Part shown: one piece after another, positions 10,820-22,640 of the stretch
Layout: each line of letters begins with the position of its first letter
Numbering within the stretch: position 1 is the first letter of the stretch
Assembly (NCBI GenBank): GCA_030761205.1
Contig: JAULJL010000040.1
Coordinates: forward strand, 5,001-69,000
DNA length: 64,000 bases
DNA from: Fremontodendron californicum
Lineage: Eukaryota; Streptophyta; Magnoliopsida; Malvales; Malvaceae
Direction of reading: 5' to 3'
Translations under genes and position numbers: made by a program
The notes under the pieces: model-generated
Databases searched by the model: none
Seen by the model: only the letters and a program-made list of their open reading frames with translations
What the model was told of the DNA's origin: nothing

Positions 10820-13800
10820 TGTAGACACCTAATTTTGTCCGGACCACTAAACATGTATGTTTTCTTCCTATATTGATGTTTCCGAGTGTAAAAAGACTGT
10901 TTTCATCCTGCAGGTGGAACTCCGAGTCTTAGTTTAAGAGGACGAGCACAAAAAGTCAAACTTGAAAAAAAGTCAACCCCGAAGAAGTCAACCCCGAAAA
11001 AGTCAACCCCAGAAAGTCAACTACTGAAAAAGTCAACCCACTTTCAAAATAAAGATTTTAAGTTCAATTGAAAAATGGCGAAAGAATTTTGATAATCCGA
11101 GGTCTACATTGAAAGATATGGAGTTCGGAAGTTGGGATTTGGAGATTCACTAGAAAGTAAACCCTAATCCGAGAAATTTGGGGAAAAGTGCTTAAACGAT
11201 CAAATTGATCAAAATTGAAGGTTCCAAATGAAAGATAAGCACTGAATACGGGTAATGGAGAAGTCACTTGCAAGAAAAATTGAAACAAAAGTCAATCCGG
11301 GAGAAAACCGAGAATTAGGGTTTTTAGTGGATTTCAGTGAAATCGGGAAGAATCACAGAAATGGCCCGACTTGGTAAGACCAAAGCCCCCAATGCATGAA
11401 GAATGATTAAAAAGGATGGCCCAAGGCTTAGATTGAAGAAAATCTGAAAATCGAACTTGTTTTGAGCAAAACCGGGTTTTGGAGGTAAAAGGGCAAAATT
11501 GGAAAAATTTGGGAAAAATAGCAAATGGACTCCGAAAATTCTGAAAAATTTGTCAATCTCATTCTTAAATCATTTGAAAGATATTGGTAAAAGAAAATCT
11601 TGATTCAGAGTTCGTTTGCAAAATGGCCAAATCCCGGGCCTCCTATGCAGTAATTCAAAAAGGAAAATCCCGAAAAAATAGCAAACGAGCTCCAAATCTT
11701 TTGAAATTTTGCAGATCTCATTTTTAAATTATTTGGAAGATATTGGCGAAAGAAAATCTTGATTCCGAGTTCGTTTGCAAAATGGCCAAATCCCGGGCTT
11801 CTAATGTAGTAATTCAAAAAGGAAAATCCCGGAAAAATAGCAAATGAGCTCCAAATCTTTTGAAATTTTGCAGATCTCGTTTTTAAATTATTTGGAAGAG
11901 ATTGGCGAAATAAAATCTTGATTCGGAGTTCGTTTGCAAAATGGCCGAATCCCGGGCATCCTATGCAATAATTCAAAAAGATAAATCCCGACAAAATAGC
12001 AAATGGACTCCAAAAATTCTGAAATTTGGAAAATATCATTTTTTAAATTATTTGGAAGAGATTGGCGAAAGAAAATCTTGATTCGGAGTTCGTTTGCAAA
12101 ATGGCCAAATCCCGGGCCTCCTATGTAGTAATTGAAGCCGATAAATCCCAAAAAAATACCAAATGAGCTCCAAAAATTATGGAAACTTCCAGATCACACT
12201 TTTTAATTATTTTGAAGAGATTGGTGAAGAAAAATCTTGATTTGGAGCTCGTTTAAAAAATGGTAAAATGTAGGGGCATAAAAGGGCATTTTGGGAAGAA
12301 AAATTCCAAATAAATAGCAAACGGACTCGAACAATTTTGAAAACTTCCAGAACTCAATATTTTATTATTTGGAAGTATTAAAAAAATAAAAATTGAATTT
12401 GGAGTCTGTTTGATATTTATTTGCATCCGGGGGGGCAAAATGGTCATTTCACCCAAGCAACCGAAAAGGGCTTCTTTGGGCCTTTCAAAAAAATCAGAGT
12501 TGGGCTGGAAAAGAGAAGTGCTGCCCTGCCCAAGCCCAAAGGAAGGAGGAAGCTTCTGATTTTTCAATCAAATGGCTAAAACTCAAGAGTTAGTTAGAGA
12601 TTCTCTTTGATCAAGCCATGGTGATTAAGCCACATAAGCTAAGAAAGATGTCAACATTATTCTTTAACAGCTGTAATTTGAGAGAGCTGAGATGCTAATC
12701 TAAAGATGGTAATTTCATGATTTGGGGGTTCATTTTGGCTGATTTCTCTTAGTTTTTCTTAGTTTTTATCTTCTTGGTTGAGAGCAAAAAAGAAAAGTTT
12801 AGAAAAAAAAGGAAAGTTTGAAGAGAAAAGCTTGAAATATTAGCTTCTTGAGGTTGCTCTTGAGCACCAACTCTTGCACTTTCTTCATTTTCTATTCTTG
12901 TTTTTGCTATTTTAATCTCTACTTGGTGAGTTTTCATTTTAAAATAATGTTTTTTGTTCTTCCTTCATCTCCTTTCTTAAGTATATTTTTTTTACATTCT
13001 ATTTTTACAATAAACTCACCATGGCCAAATGGCCTACATTATTTATTTTGAGTTGCTGTTTTGAGTTCATTTTACCATATTGTTTATGCTATTTTTTTTT
13101 TTTTATTTTGATGTTTTAAATGTTATGTTACTTCATGTTCTTGAGTTATATTTTAATTTGGTTGCTTTGTTTGTTGCCATTTATGTCTTAGATATCATGT
13201 TTTTGCATTTTTAATTTTCTGTTTTCATGTTGTTTAAATTTGAGCATGTTTTAGAGTTAGCATATTAAGTGTTTGTGAAAATGCTTGTGTGATTCTTTGC
13301 ATGATTCTTGTTTTATATCTTAGTTGAGCATGTTTTAGATTTAGTATATTAAGTGTTTGTGAAAATGCTTTCTGTGATTTTTGCATGATTTAAGTGTTAT
13401 GACTTAGTTTTTCATGCTAGTATGCCAAGTGTTTGTGAAAATGCCATGCTTGTTGGAGCTTGAGGCCATTTGGCTACTCCATGTGTTTTGCATTGTGTGT
13501 TGCATTTTTTGTCATGCTAGTTGTTAGGTTTTTGCACTTGCATGATATTTGGTTCGATTTTTGAATTAAGCATGCCTTGTGTTTGTGAAAATGCCATGCA
13601 TATTTTAGGTCTAGGTTACATTAAATGCCATGCAAGTTCATTTAGGTCTAGGTTACTTTATGAATGCCATGCATTTTTTCATGACATTTAGGTTTAAATC
13701 CATGCATTTCATGCATTATGTTTGCTGCATTATTTCATGCATTTCATGTTCATGCCACTTGAATAATGACTTGAGCCAATTAATGGTTCAAAGTCATGCT

Positions 13801-15578
13801 CTCTTGAGCACACTTGTGGAAAATTAAGTTTGTCAAGTTGATTATTCTACCTTTGTGATTTTTTTTACTTAACCAATTTTTATCTAACTTTCAAAAATTC
13901 CTAGCTACTGTTCGCAAGTCATTTTATGAGTTTCAAATATTTTTACTTTGATTTTTAAATGATTTTATCAAAGGCAAAAATGTGTTGGCAAAGCAGTTTT
14001 TTCTCCTCCAAAAACTCGTACATCTCTGATTTTTCTGGGAATTCATCTTTGATCAGAAAATTAAGCTGATTTTTTCTCGTGTAGTTTTACATGTCCTGAG
14101 TCTCCAGTAACTTTTTCAGAATTTTTGGAATTTTTAAAAGTAGGGTAAAATATCGTGGCTTAAAACTGAACAGTGGAGTCATAATCGAATTTAAAGAAAA
14201 ACCAATTTTCTGTTTTGGTTAATTTACTTAGAGTGGGCTGATTAGGAGGGTTAGCTACTGACTTAGTGTAATTCCTAAGCCTTTTTAAACTCTAAAAATG
14301 GTTTTTCAAGTCCCGGGTTAAGGGTAGTCAAGTCCGGATTTTTAAACTTAGGAAGTTAGAGCCATTAAAAAAAAGATTTAGCCTAGTTTTTATCTTTAAT
14401 TCAAGCTTCTCAAAATTGTTTTCAAACAATCACAAAGTATTTTGGTTTTAGAATATTTAATTTGACATATTTTCCTAAGGTAGCCGGATATCTTTTTAGA
14501 TATACGGATTTCCTTAATTAAAGGAAAAAATACATTTCATGCATTGCATTTTTATATTCATGCATTTTATATAATATGTGATTCTTGCCATAATAATTTC
14601 TATGATATTGTTGTTATTTTGATTTATATTTTTTGATGTTACATGGTTTATTATATGGTTTTGAATATTTCATGATATCCTATGCTTTTATTTAGTTATT
14701 TTTATTTAGCATATACTATGTTCATGCATTATTATTTTCATGCATATTATATGATAGCATTATTTTATTCCATGTCATTTAAATTATATGCCATACCATT
14801 CATATTTGTCATGTCATTTAGGTTGCATTATATTATTTAGACTTTACTATGTCATTTTATTTATGTCATGCATATACATATTCATTTATTTTAAATGTTT
14901 TCAAAAAAAGATAATGGTTTTCAATAAAATAAAGATATTCCCGAGTTAAAATAATTCATGAGTTCTCTACCGGGTTTGCTAGGGAGGATATCATCAATTA
15001 TTATTAATAACGGAATATCTTCTTTAAAAAGAGAATGATTCGGAAAATTTTCCAAAATTAATAAAAATTTCTATATTTTGCCACGTTTGTTGGGGAATAT
15101 AGGAAAATTTTGAATTTATAAATTACGGATCATTTTCAAATAAAAATGGAATTATTTTCTTTGAATTGGGAATTAACTTGAAATACTAAATTTAAAACCA
15201 ATTTTTACTGAGACTTGAGATAACACATGATTAATAAGGTACCGATTTATACGGGCGTTGTGGGGGTGCTAATCCTTCCCCACACGTAACCGACTCCCGA
15301 ACCCGCTTCTTTGATTTCTCTGGTTTAAAACGCAGACTTGAAATTGGTTTTTAAAATGTTTTAATTAATTTTTAAAATATTTTATAAAACCGGTTTTAAT
15401 AGGTGGCCGATCACACCTAGCTAAAAAAGATTGGTGGCGACTCCATGTCTTTTTAAGGTCATTTTCAAAACCTTCATTTTTTAGAGGAATTAAGTCGACT
15501 TTTCCTCGATTTTTTAATGTCACACTTAACGAATAATGAAGTCTTGCGATGAGACTCGTTATTTTTTAGGTTGCGACA
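10820..15578 (+). mobile_element. 5' LTR of element D
   Basis: The LTR is 4.76 kb, starting TGTAGACACC and ending TTGCGACA, followed after two bases by the primer-binding site. It contains the ~160-bp array (11520-12160). It lacks about 120 bp found in the 3' LTR at 41740-41860. In the ~700 bp I aligned by eye the two LTRs differ at about ten positions. No coding region is seen. Confidence 0.92.
11520..12160. repeat. ~160-bp tandem array in the element D 5' LTR
   Basis: Four copies are marked by AAATGGCCAAATCCCGGGCC-type segments at about 11620, 11780, 11940 and 12100. It is the reverse complement of the array at 1080-1800. Confidence 0.85.
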
Positions 15579-15581
15579 GCT

Positions 15582-15600
15582 TGGCGACTCCACTGGGGAC
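15582..15600 (+). other. Primer-binding site of element D
   Basis: TGGCGACTCCACTGGGGAC lies three bases after the LTR end. It begins with TGG (complement of tRNA CCA) and fits the tRNA-Arg type site reported for Ogre elements (from memory). Confidence 0.85.
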
Positions 15601-17642
15601 TATTAGAGAGTCAGGCCTAGAATTAGTCGTGTGTTATCAAAGTCTCGGTTTTGTTGGTTTAATTGGTATTTAATTTTAATTCCAACATTTTTTAATAAGG
15701 AGAATTTTGAAAATAATAAAATGTTTTTAAATATGTTCATTCTCATGTGCATGCATTTTATTATTGTTCTCTAGTTATTTAAGGTTGTATATTATAATTG
15801 CTTGTTGGTTAATGGGTTACACTATTCTTGAATGTTTTAATTGCTAGGGCATTTAGAATAAGGTTTGTAGAATAGGTAGTGAAAGGTTTGTTATTCCTCC
15901 ACACACACTACACGTGCATTTGCATAACATGAATCCTCTACCCGGGTTCCGTCCTTTTAAGTGGGAGTAAAGTAACTAAGCCTTCGTGATTGATCCTCCG
16001 TATGGGCTAGTGAAACACTTCCGGAGTATAAAGTACCTAATGCCTTCGTGATGATCCTCCGCATGGGCATAGGAAAATATACTCTAACGAATTGAACCCG
16101 CTTTTATCGGGGTGCCTTACTAGCCTTCACCGGCGACAGTGAGGAACAATTCGGGACCTTAGAACCGATTCACCCTCATATAGTGAACCTAGGCGAAGCC
16201 ATGCCGGATTTTCGTTAGATATACCGAAAATAGGAACACATGGAGGGGCATTTCTAAACCTTTTGTTACCTATTTTACACTCCGAATAAGTGTGGTAGAT
16301 CAGGCAACGATATACGTACATCGCCCGTAATAAATGTGATACTCCGCCTCGAAGGCATCGTGATGCCGAAATAAGCAGATATTGTTGGGGCAGATGTTCA
16401 TTAGCTGTTTAAAAAAAAAAAAATCCTTTTTCAAGCATTTTTGCATGGTGCACGTTTCATGCATGTGTGAATGGAGCATGTACATTTTTGGTTGTATTAT
16501 TGATCTCATTCTTTGCAATAAACAGTTGGTAATTTCATTTGATGATTTCATAAAACCGGTAGTGTCACATGAACATTTGCATATTGTACCATAGTAGGAT
16601 CCACCCTGAAATTCTTTTGAAAATAATGTGATTGGTTTTTCATAAATAAAAAAAAAACACAAAACAAAGCATGTTAAAAAAAAAATCATAAATTTGGAGG
16701 CAAATCTTGCATAATGAGATTTTTGAATAATCAAGATTTAGGTCCCACCAATTTCGTGTAATCATTGATTTCTTTGTATATACCTTTGTGTTAATTCATT
16801 TATTTTTGCATGTATCATTTTGACATCATGTTATAATCATAGCATGCATGGTCATTCATTATAAGATACGTTTATGACATGCATGGTCATTTTTTTGTAT
16901 ATATCCATATATCAATTTATTCTTTCTTTACATGCATCATGTTGGCATCAAGTTGCATTCATGCATTCATAGTCAGCATGATTTTTCTGTATATATCCAT
17001 ATATCAATTTATTTTTTCTCTATATGCATCATGTTAGAGTCAAGTTGCATTCATGCATTCATAGTCAGCATGATTTTTCTGTATATATCCATATATCAAT
17101 TTATTCTTTCTCTATATGCATCATGGTAGCATCAAGTTGCATTCATGCATTCATAGTCAGCATTATTTCTTTGTATATATCCATATATCAATTTATTCTT
17201 TCTTTACATGCATCATGTTAGCATCAGGGTGCATTCATGGCATACATAGTCATCATGATATGCTCATGCATTAATTTGTCATATTGGCATCACGTTGCAT
17301 TCATGACATACACGGTCAGCATGATTTTCTTTGTATATACTCTGTGTCAGTCATTTATTCTTCACATGCATCATAATTGACATTGTGTGGCACTCATAGT
17401 GTATATGATCATTCATTGCGAAATGCATTTGGAACATACATGGTCATTCATTGCATATATCCATGCATTGATTTTTCTTATTCTTTAAATGCATCATGTT
17501 TGCATCGTGTTGCATTTATAACATACATGGTCAACATGTTTCCACTGTATATGACCACATAACTTTGTTTATCCTTCACATGCATCAAATTGCACTCATG
17601 ACATTCATAGCTCATTCACCATGAAACACATTAATAAGATGA
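15601..17642 (+). other. Element D 5' untranslated leader
   Basis: Non-coding leader with CCTTCGTGAT..GATCCTCCG-type repeats around 15980-16060 and a 92-bp tandem array. It is matched almost base for base by the leader of element E (24888 onwards). Short open frames here are not conserved as proteins. Confidence 0.75.
16930..17215. repeat. 92-bp tandem array in the element D leader
   Basis: About three copies start with GCATCATGTTGGCATCAAGT and contain TATATATCCATATATCAATT, with starts near 16932, 17024 and 17116. The homologous array of element E has more copies (26190-26640). Confidence 0.85.
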
Positions 17643-17843
17643 AATAGAAATTGGCTTAGCTTTGAAAAGTTTTCTTCGTCAGCTAAAAGCTATGACCCCA
17701 ACAGCAAGTGCGAGTATCATATTGGGGCAATTGGGCGTTCGACTAAAAAATGCAAAAAACTGAAGGAAATAATTGAGGGTCTTGTCCACGATGGCATTTG
17801 GATTCCAGAGCTTATCGAACATTGGAAATCTGTTTTACCATAG
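17643..17843 (+). pseudogene. Gag zinc-knuckle relic in element D
   Basis: A 66-codon open stretch without ATG ends at TAG 17841-17843. It contains SKCEYHIGAIGRSTKKCKKL, which fits the Tat/Ogre knuckle pattern C-x2-H-x3-G-x2-G-H-x4-C, except that the second His is Arg here. It shows that D derives from a gag-bearing ancestor that lost nearly all coding DNA. In element E only the start of the relic remains (about 27440-27485) before a deletion of a few hundred bases. Confidence 0.7.
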
Positions 17844-19629
17844 ATTGATTTCCTCTTGAAGAATTTTGAGGATAAGAATTGTTATCTTTGAAAGCATGTC
17901 AATAGGAGCATTCTGATGCATATTTTTCTATACACTTTGATGATGAAAGCGCTTGTCTCATGATGACATCTACATGAAATAAATAAATTTTGAATTTAAA
18001 TATTTTGTGTTCATTTTATTTTAGCAATAAAATTGAATTTGCAAAAACAAATGAAACTTTGAGAAAATTTGTGGTACACAATAAATAAGTGATTTTCACA
18101 TGAAATAATGAACAATCTTGAGAATATTGATGATCATTGTTAGAAATGACCCAATACCTTCAGCCCTCTCTTTTAGGCTTTCCTAAGCCTAAACCTTTGA
18201 ACCGAGACTACTTGAAAGACCTAATGCTTCAAGGAAAAATGAATTTGAAAAAAAGAGAAGCATTGTCATTGCAAAATAAGCAAGGATGTAAATCCTAGTC
18301 TAGGCTATGAACAAAGGAATGAACTTTTTGATTTTTCGAATTCCTTGAAATTCAAACAAATGAGACATTCTTTCAAGAATCTAGATTTTGATAATTTGGC
18401 GTATGTCAAGATTGTGCTAAAACCATTCATGACCTTTCCCAATGACCAAAACACTAATTACCCAAACATCACTTCATGATTAATACCTTGGAGCACAATG
18501 ACCAAACCAGATTATCCCATATCCCAGAGAAAACCCATTTTTAGGTCATATTTTCCTTGTCTCTTCAAAGAACTCAGATTTGAAATTCAGTATTTTCGGT
18601 ATAGACCTAGACTTGCTATGTTCCTCGTTGATACAAATTCTCATGGTTAATCAAATTGGGGCATCATATGTGGAAATGATGGATACATGGTGAATAAGGA
18701 TGGACTAATGCATGAATCATTGGGGCATGCGATGAAAAAAGAAAATGAAAATTTGTGATATTATGCATATGAGAATTCGGATAATTCCAAAGTGCAAAAT
18801 GAAATTCTGAATATCTATTTCCCCTGGGGATTGCTTTTCAATGAGAATATTTGTGCTTGACATGAGAAATGGCCATTTTTCATATCCCTTTCACAAGAAA
18901 AAGTTTATTATCCATAGTCACCCCTTTTGAGCCAAAAGAATTCTTTCTTCTTTGAACCCTGATCAAGGATCACCCTCTACACTGGGGGGCAAATGCGAGG
19001 AAAGATCTTTTTAAAAAATCATTGAGAAACGAATCCTAGCTCAAAGACAGATGCAAAGCAAATGGAGCCCCGAATAAAGACGGGCTCACTCCGTTGAAAA
19101 AGAAGGGGGGCAAAATGAAAAAAATGAAAAAAATATGTGAAAGATATGGCAAATTGAAAGCCAAAAGCAAAGAAGAAAAAGAGCAAAGTCAAAAAGAAAG
19201 AAATGTCTAAGAAGGGAGAAATGTTTCAAAGAGAATCCTCCTCAAAAATGGATCCTTGATCTGACTATCCTCAAACACATATTTTGGGCCTATTTATCCT
19301 TTCTTTCTGAACCCTGAGCCATGGCCTACATTACATGCTTTAAAAGTCCATTTTGATCAAGCATGAATATTTAATTTGAAGGGTTTTCCTCAGATTTTAT
19401 CCCATCTCATCAAATTCTCATTTCACTAGGGAAGATTTTAGAATTCTCAAGTGTATAAAAAAATGGAAAGAATGGGACTCTAGGGCGAAAACCCAAAAAC
19501 GGGCGGTCTAGAGTAGAATGGGAATTTTCGATGCCTTCGATGATAGTGCTGATACCACAAAAGAAAAGATTTTCTTAAAGGGGTGGTCATCGAGGAACAT
19601 CTAGGAATTCTTCAACCCCAAATTGCCAA
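17844..19629 (+). other. Element D internal DNA homologous to the A 3' UTR
   Basis: No coding potential is seen. The segment 18800-19400 is the reverse complement of 4500-5000 in element A, so it is 3' UTR joined close to the gag relic. The deletion that created the non-autonomous element lies between about 17850 and 18800. Interrupted by E at 19634. Confidence 0.7.
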
Positions 19630-19634
19630 CTCTC
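19630..19634. other. Target-site duplication CTCTC, left copy (element E)
   Basis: CTCTC precedes the TG of the E LTR and recurs at 37295-37299 right after its terminal CA. The unoccupied counterpart inside element E at about 29211-29230 reads CAGCTCTCATTCGGAGG. Confidence 0.95.
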
Positions 19635-19981
19635 TGTAGACACCTAATTTTGTCCAGGCCTTTTAAAACCAATTTTGATTTGTCCACCTCTCGGGTTTAA
19701 TATTTTTGTAAACGTCAGGGTCGCGATTTTAGATTTTTAAAATGTTCTAAATTATATATATCCTTTTTAGCTTTAATCGTTCAAATAAAATCGGACCGTA
19801 AAATTACCAATTTTAAAATTCAATTTAAACCCGAGGTGAAAAAGTTTAATCTTGAGCTCTATTAGATTTTTAAAATAAATTTTTTTTAATCGAAAATATT
19901 TGAAAAAAATAAAAAAAAAAAGACTTGAAAAAATAAAGGAAGGGTAATTTGGACATTACACATTTTTAGGTTAAAAATTGG

Positions 19982-19989
19982 TTATAAAG
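19982..19989 (+). promoter_or_regulatory. TATA-like box in the element E 5' LTR
   Basis: TTATAAAG in an AT-rich run lies about 315 bp upstream of the first captured ATG, and is present at the matching site of the 3' LTR (~32957). If used, the captured gene pieces would lie in the transcribed part of the LTR. Weak evidence on its own. Confidence 0.35.
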
Positions 19990-20302
19990 GGCACTATTAA
20001 AGAAAATGGAGAGAGGGGGGCCAATTGACTGGCGGCTGAAATGAAAGAAAAGAAAAAGCTTTGGGTTTTTTGTCGGGGGGGCCGATTGACTTGCGGCTGA
20101 AATGAAAGGAAAGAAAAAGCTTTGGGTTTTTTGTCATGGGGGCTGAGAGCTAAAAGCTAAAAGGAAAGAAAGCTTTGGTTTGATTGAAGCTGGCAGCTGG
20201 GAGAGGAAAAGAAAAGCTTTGTTTTTTATGGGGGCCGATTTGGAGGAAAAGAGAGACGAAAGGCAAGTTTTTCAGTGAAAGCAAACTAGCAAGTAGAGGA
20301 AA

Positions 20303-20812
20303 ATGTTCAGGAACCAGTCCGATACCGACGTGACCACATGGAGCCTAGCGGGGCGGTTATTCCAAGTGGAATACGCGATGGAGGCTGTAAAGCAGGGTTC
20401 CTAAAGCAGGGTTCGGCGATGGACTCGTTATTTATTTATGTCATTTATTGTAAAGCAGGGTTCGGCGGCGATCGGGCTCCGATCCAAGACCCATGTGGTC
20501 TTGGGTTGCGTCAACAAGGCTAAGTCTGAGCTGTCTTCTCACCAGAAGAAGATCTTCAAAGTCGACGACCACATCGGTGTCGCCATCGCCGGTCTCACCG
20601 CCGACGGCCCCGTCCTCTCTCGGTATATGCAAAACGAGTGTATCAACTACAGCTTCACGTACGAGTCACCGCTTCCTGGGGGGCGACTCGTCGTCCAGCT
20701 CGCCGATAAAGCCCAGGTCGGCACACAACGCTCTTGGAAACGACCTTATGGTGTTGGCTTGTTGGTGGCTGGCTTGGACGAATCTGGGGCTCAGCTCTAC
20801 TATAACTGCCAA
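20303..20812 (+). pseudogene. Captured fragment: 20S proteasome alpha subunit (PAF / alpha type-1), 5' LTR copy
   Basis: The piece starts at ATG 20303 with MFRNQSDTDVTTWS, then GRLFQVEYAMEAVKQGS, the classic proteasome alpha N-terminal signature. It continues through THVVLGCVNKAKSELSSHQ, KIFKVDDHIGVAIAGLTADG, RYMQNECINYSFTYESPLPG and GVGLLVAGLDESGAQLYYNC, about 150 residues of a protein usually near 280. After the first ~33 codons a ~60-bp segment with GTAAAGCAGGGTTC copies is inserted, with TAA at 20402-20404. The coding is otherwise intronless, as expected of an RNA-derived copy. It ends abruptly after YYNC. It cannot make a working subunit. Confidence 0.9.
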
Positions 20813-20964
20813 GTGCCAACCGGCTGCATGGAATTTTCTGTAACCAATGACTATTAAGTTTCTGCCACAGCTTCGTCTTCTCAGCCCGTCTCTACCAGTC
20901 ACCTGTTTCCCCTCAATGAAACTCGGGCCAACCATTCGCTCTAACGGCTCCATACATGTTTTAA

Positions 20965-21438
20965 ATCAGGCCGTTTCGACCTAGGCCCGGGGCAAGCTCC
21001 GAGTTCACTCCTAAAAACAGAGGAGATGTCGATGCTTCGAAGAGTCTGATCGATGACGAGGCCGAACTCAGTGACTGGGTCGGCGAGTTGAGAACCGATT
21101 CTTTACGTGGCCGACTTAGTAGCGAAGACGAGGAATTAGATGCGGATAGAGCACGCAATAGAGTTAGGAGTAGAAATAGAGAGAGAAATAGGGGTTCTGT
21201 GACGAGGAGAAGTGAGAGTGAGTTCGACAATTTACGTGAGTCGAGCAAGAGGGAAACTCGGGGTCACTCGGGCGGTTCGTTTTCGAAGAATTCCCGGTTC
21301 AGTAAACGGTTTGATAGTGAATTAGAAGACGAAGACAATGTTGACGATGGAGAGGAGGATGGCAAATCGTACTCGAAAAAAACTCGGGGCGTGAAAATAG
21401 AGATAAAAAGTGGATTCATGGAAAGGAAAGAGAAATGA
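20965..21438 (+). pseudogene. Captured fragment: probable DEAD-box RNA helicase N-terminus, 5' LTR copy
   Basis: An open frame of ~158 codons runs from the stop at 20962. It contains KSLIDDEAELSDWVGELRTD followed by a long charged region rich in Arg, Ser, Glu and Asp (RNRERNRGSVTRR, DSELEDEDNVDDGEEDG) and ends at TGA 21436-21438. This resembles the disordered N-terminus of plant DEAD-box helicases of the RH26/RH31 type. No helicase motif is included, so the assignment is tentative. The ~150 bp before it (20812-20964) is of unknown origin. Confidence 0.5.
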
Positions 21439-21454
21439 GAGGGGTTTGGATTCC

Positions 21455-21834
21455 TATAATACTGTACAATTGATGGCTGTAATGGAGCATTCCTATTATG
21501 CATCATCTGGATACCATGTTACAAACTTTTTTGCTGTAAGCAATAGTTCTGGAACTCCTGAGGACCTCAAATATTTAATTGATAAAGCCCACAGCTTAGG
21601 TCTACAGGTCTTAATGGATGTTGTTCATAGCCATGCAAGTAACAATGTCACTGATGGACTCAATGGCTTTGATGTTGGTCAAAGTTCATAGGAATCATAT
21701 TTTCACACTGGAGAAAGAGGTTACCACAAGTTATGGGATAGCCGACTGTTTAATTATGGTAACTGGGAAGTTCTTTGCTTCATTCTTTCAAACTTGAGGT
21801 GGTGGCTTGAGGATTTCAAATTTGATACAAGTTA
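21455..21834 (+). pseudogene. Captured fragment: starch branching enzyme I, catalytic barrel part, 5' LTR copy
   Basis: It reads YNTVQLMAVMEHSYYASSGY, then HVTNFFAVS, GTPEDLKYLIDKAHSLGLQV, LMDVVHSHASNNVTDGLNGF and LWDSRLFNYGNWE, ending in KFDT. These are glycoside hydrolase 13 motifs of 1,4-alpha-glucan branching enzyme, including the DVVHSH region. A TAG at 21689-21691 interrupts it. It has no introns. It is followed at once by a much later part of the same protein, so the central several hundred residues are missing. Confidence 0.9.
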
Positions 21835-22130
21835 ATGAATGCATTTGACAGAGCTATGAATGCACTTGATGATAAATTTTCATTTCTTTCATCAACAAAA
21901 CAGATAGTGAGCAGCACTGATGAAGAAGACAAGGTTATTGTCTTTGAGCGGGGAGATCTGGTTTTCGTGTTCAACTTTCATCCAGAGAATACATATGATG
22001 GGTACAAAGTGGGGTGTGACTTGCCAGGGAAGTACAGAGTTGCCCTGGATAGTGATACTACGGAATTTGGAGAGCATGGAAGAGTGGGTCATGATGTGGA
22101 CCATTTCACATCTCCTGAAGGAGTACCAGT
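21835..22130 (+). pseudogene. Captured fragment: starch branching enzyme I, C-terminal domain, 5' LTR copy
   Basis: The open frame begins MNAFDRAMNALDDKFSFLSS. It contains IVSSTDEEDKVIVFERGDLV, FVFNFHPENTYDGYKVG, YRVALDSDTTEFG and GHDVDHFTSPEGVP, typical of the C-terminal domain of plant class I branching enzymes. The frame runs directly into a PP2C piece, giving a chimeric 134-codon ORF (21835-22239). The catalytic residues lie in the missing middle. Confidence 0.9.
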
Positions 22131-22239
22131 TCCTGTTGCTCAGGGAGATGTTATCATTGCTGGCACGGATGGACTGTTTGTTAACTTGTACAATCATCAA
22201 ATATGCGGTGGTGGTAATTTAAGGAGTCATTTGAGGTAA
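22131..22239 (+). pseudogene. Captured fragment: protein phosphatase 2C, 5' LTR copy
   Basis: In the same frame as the branching-enzyme piece the sequence switches to GDVIIAGTDGLFVNLYNHQI, which fits the PP2C motif with GTDGLFDNLY in plant PP2Cs of the PPH/PP2C-55 kind. The second metal-binding-region Asp is Val here but still Asp in the 3' LTR copy. Only about 25 residues are recognisable, ending in LRSHLR and TAA. Confidence 0.65.
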
Positions 22240-22640
22240 TCTTTCTTTCATTTCTCTTATATTTATTGTGGTTGCCTTAGATGTGATTTATTGTGATATG
22301 CATATTTAGTGTTTGATAAAATGTCTAATGTTGTTTGCCTTGGACATGATCTATTGTGGTGCATGCCTTAATGTCATTTTGCATATTCATAATATTTTAA
22401 TAAATAAGACAATATTCTCGAGTTCAATAATTCATGGTTTTCTCTGCTGGATTTGCCGGAGAGATTATCATTAATTATTAACGAAGGAATGCCCTTTTCT
22501 AAAATAAAATGATTCGAAATTTTTTTGAAATAAATAAAACTTTCTATGTTTTGTCGGGTCTGCCGAGGAACATGAAAAGATTTTGGTATTAATAAATTCC
22601 GAGTCATTTTAAGCCATTTCACCTGCCATATCGTCTTATG

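Noticed and set aside
16932..17221. ORFs with IYISIYQFILSL repeats
   Set aside because: Translations of the 92-bp leader repeat; not conserved as protein between D and E.
20303..22239. Active host genes for proteasome subunit and starch branching enzyme
   Set aside because: Each is a fragment with stops and missing essential parts, embedded in an LTR and duplicated in the other LTR.
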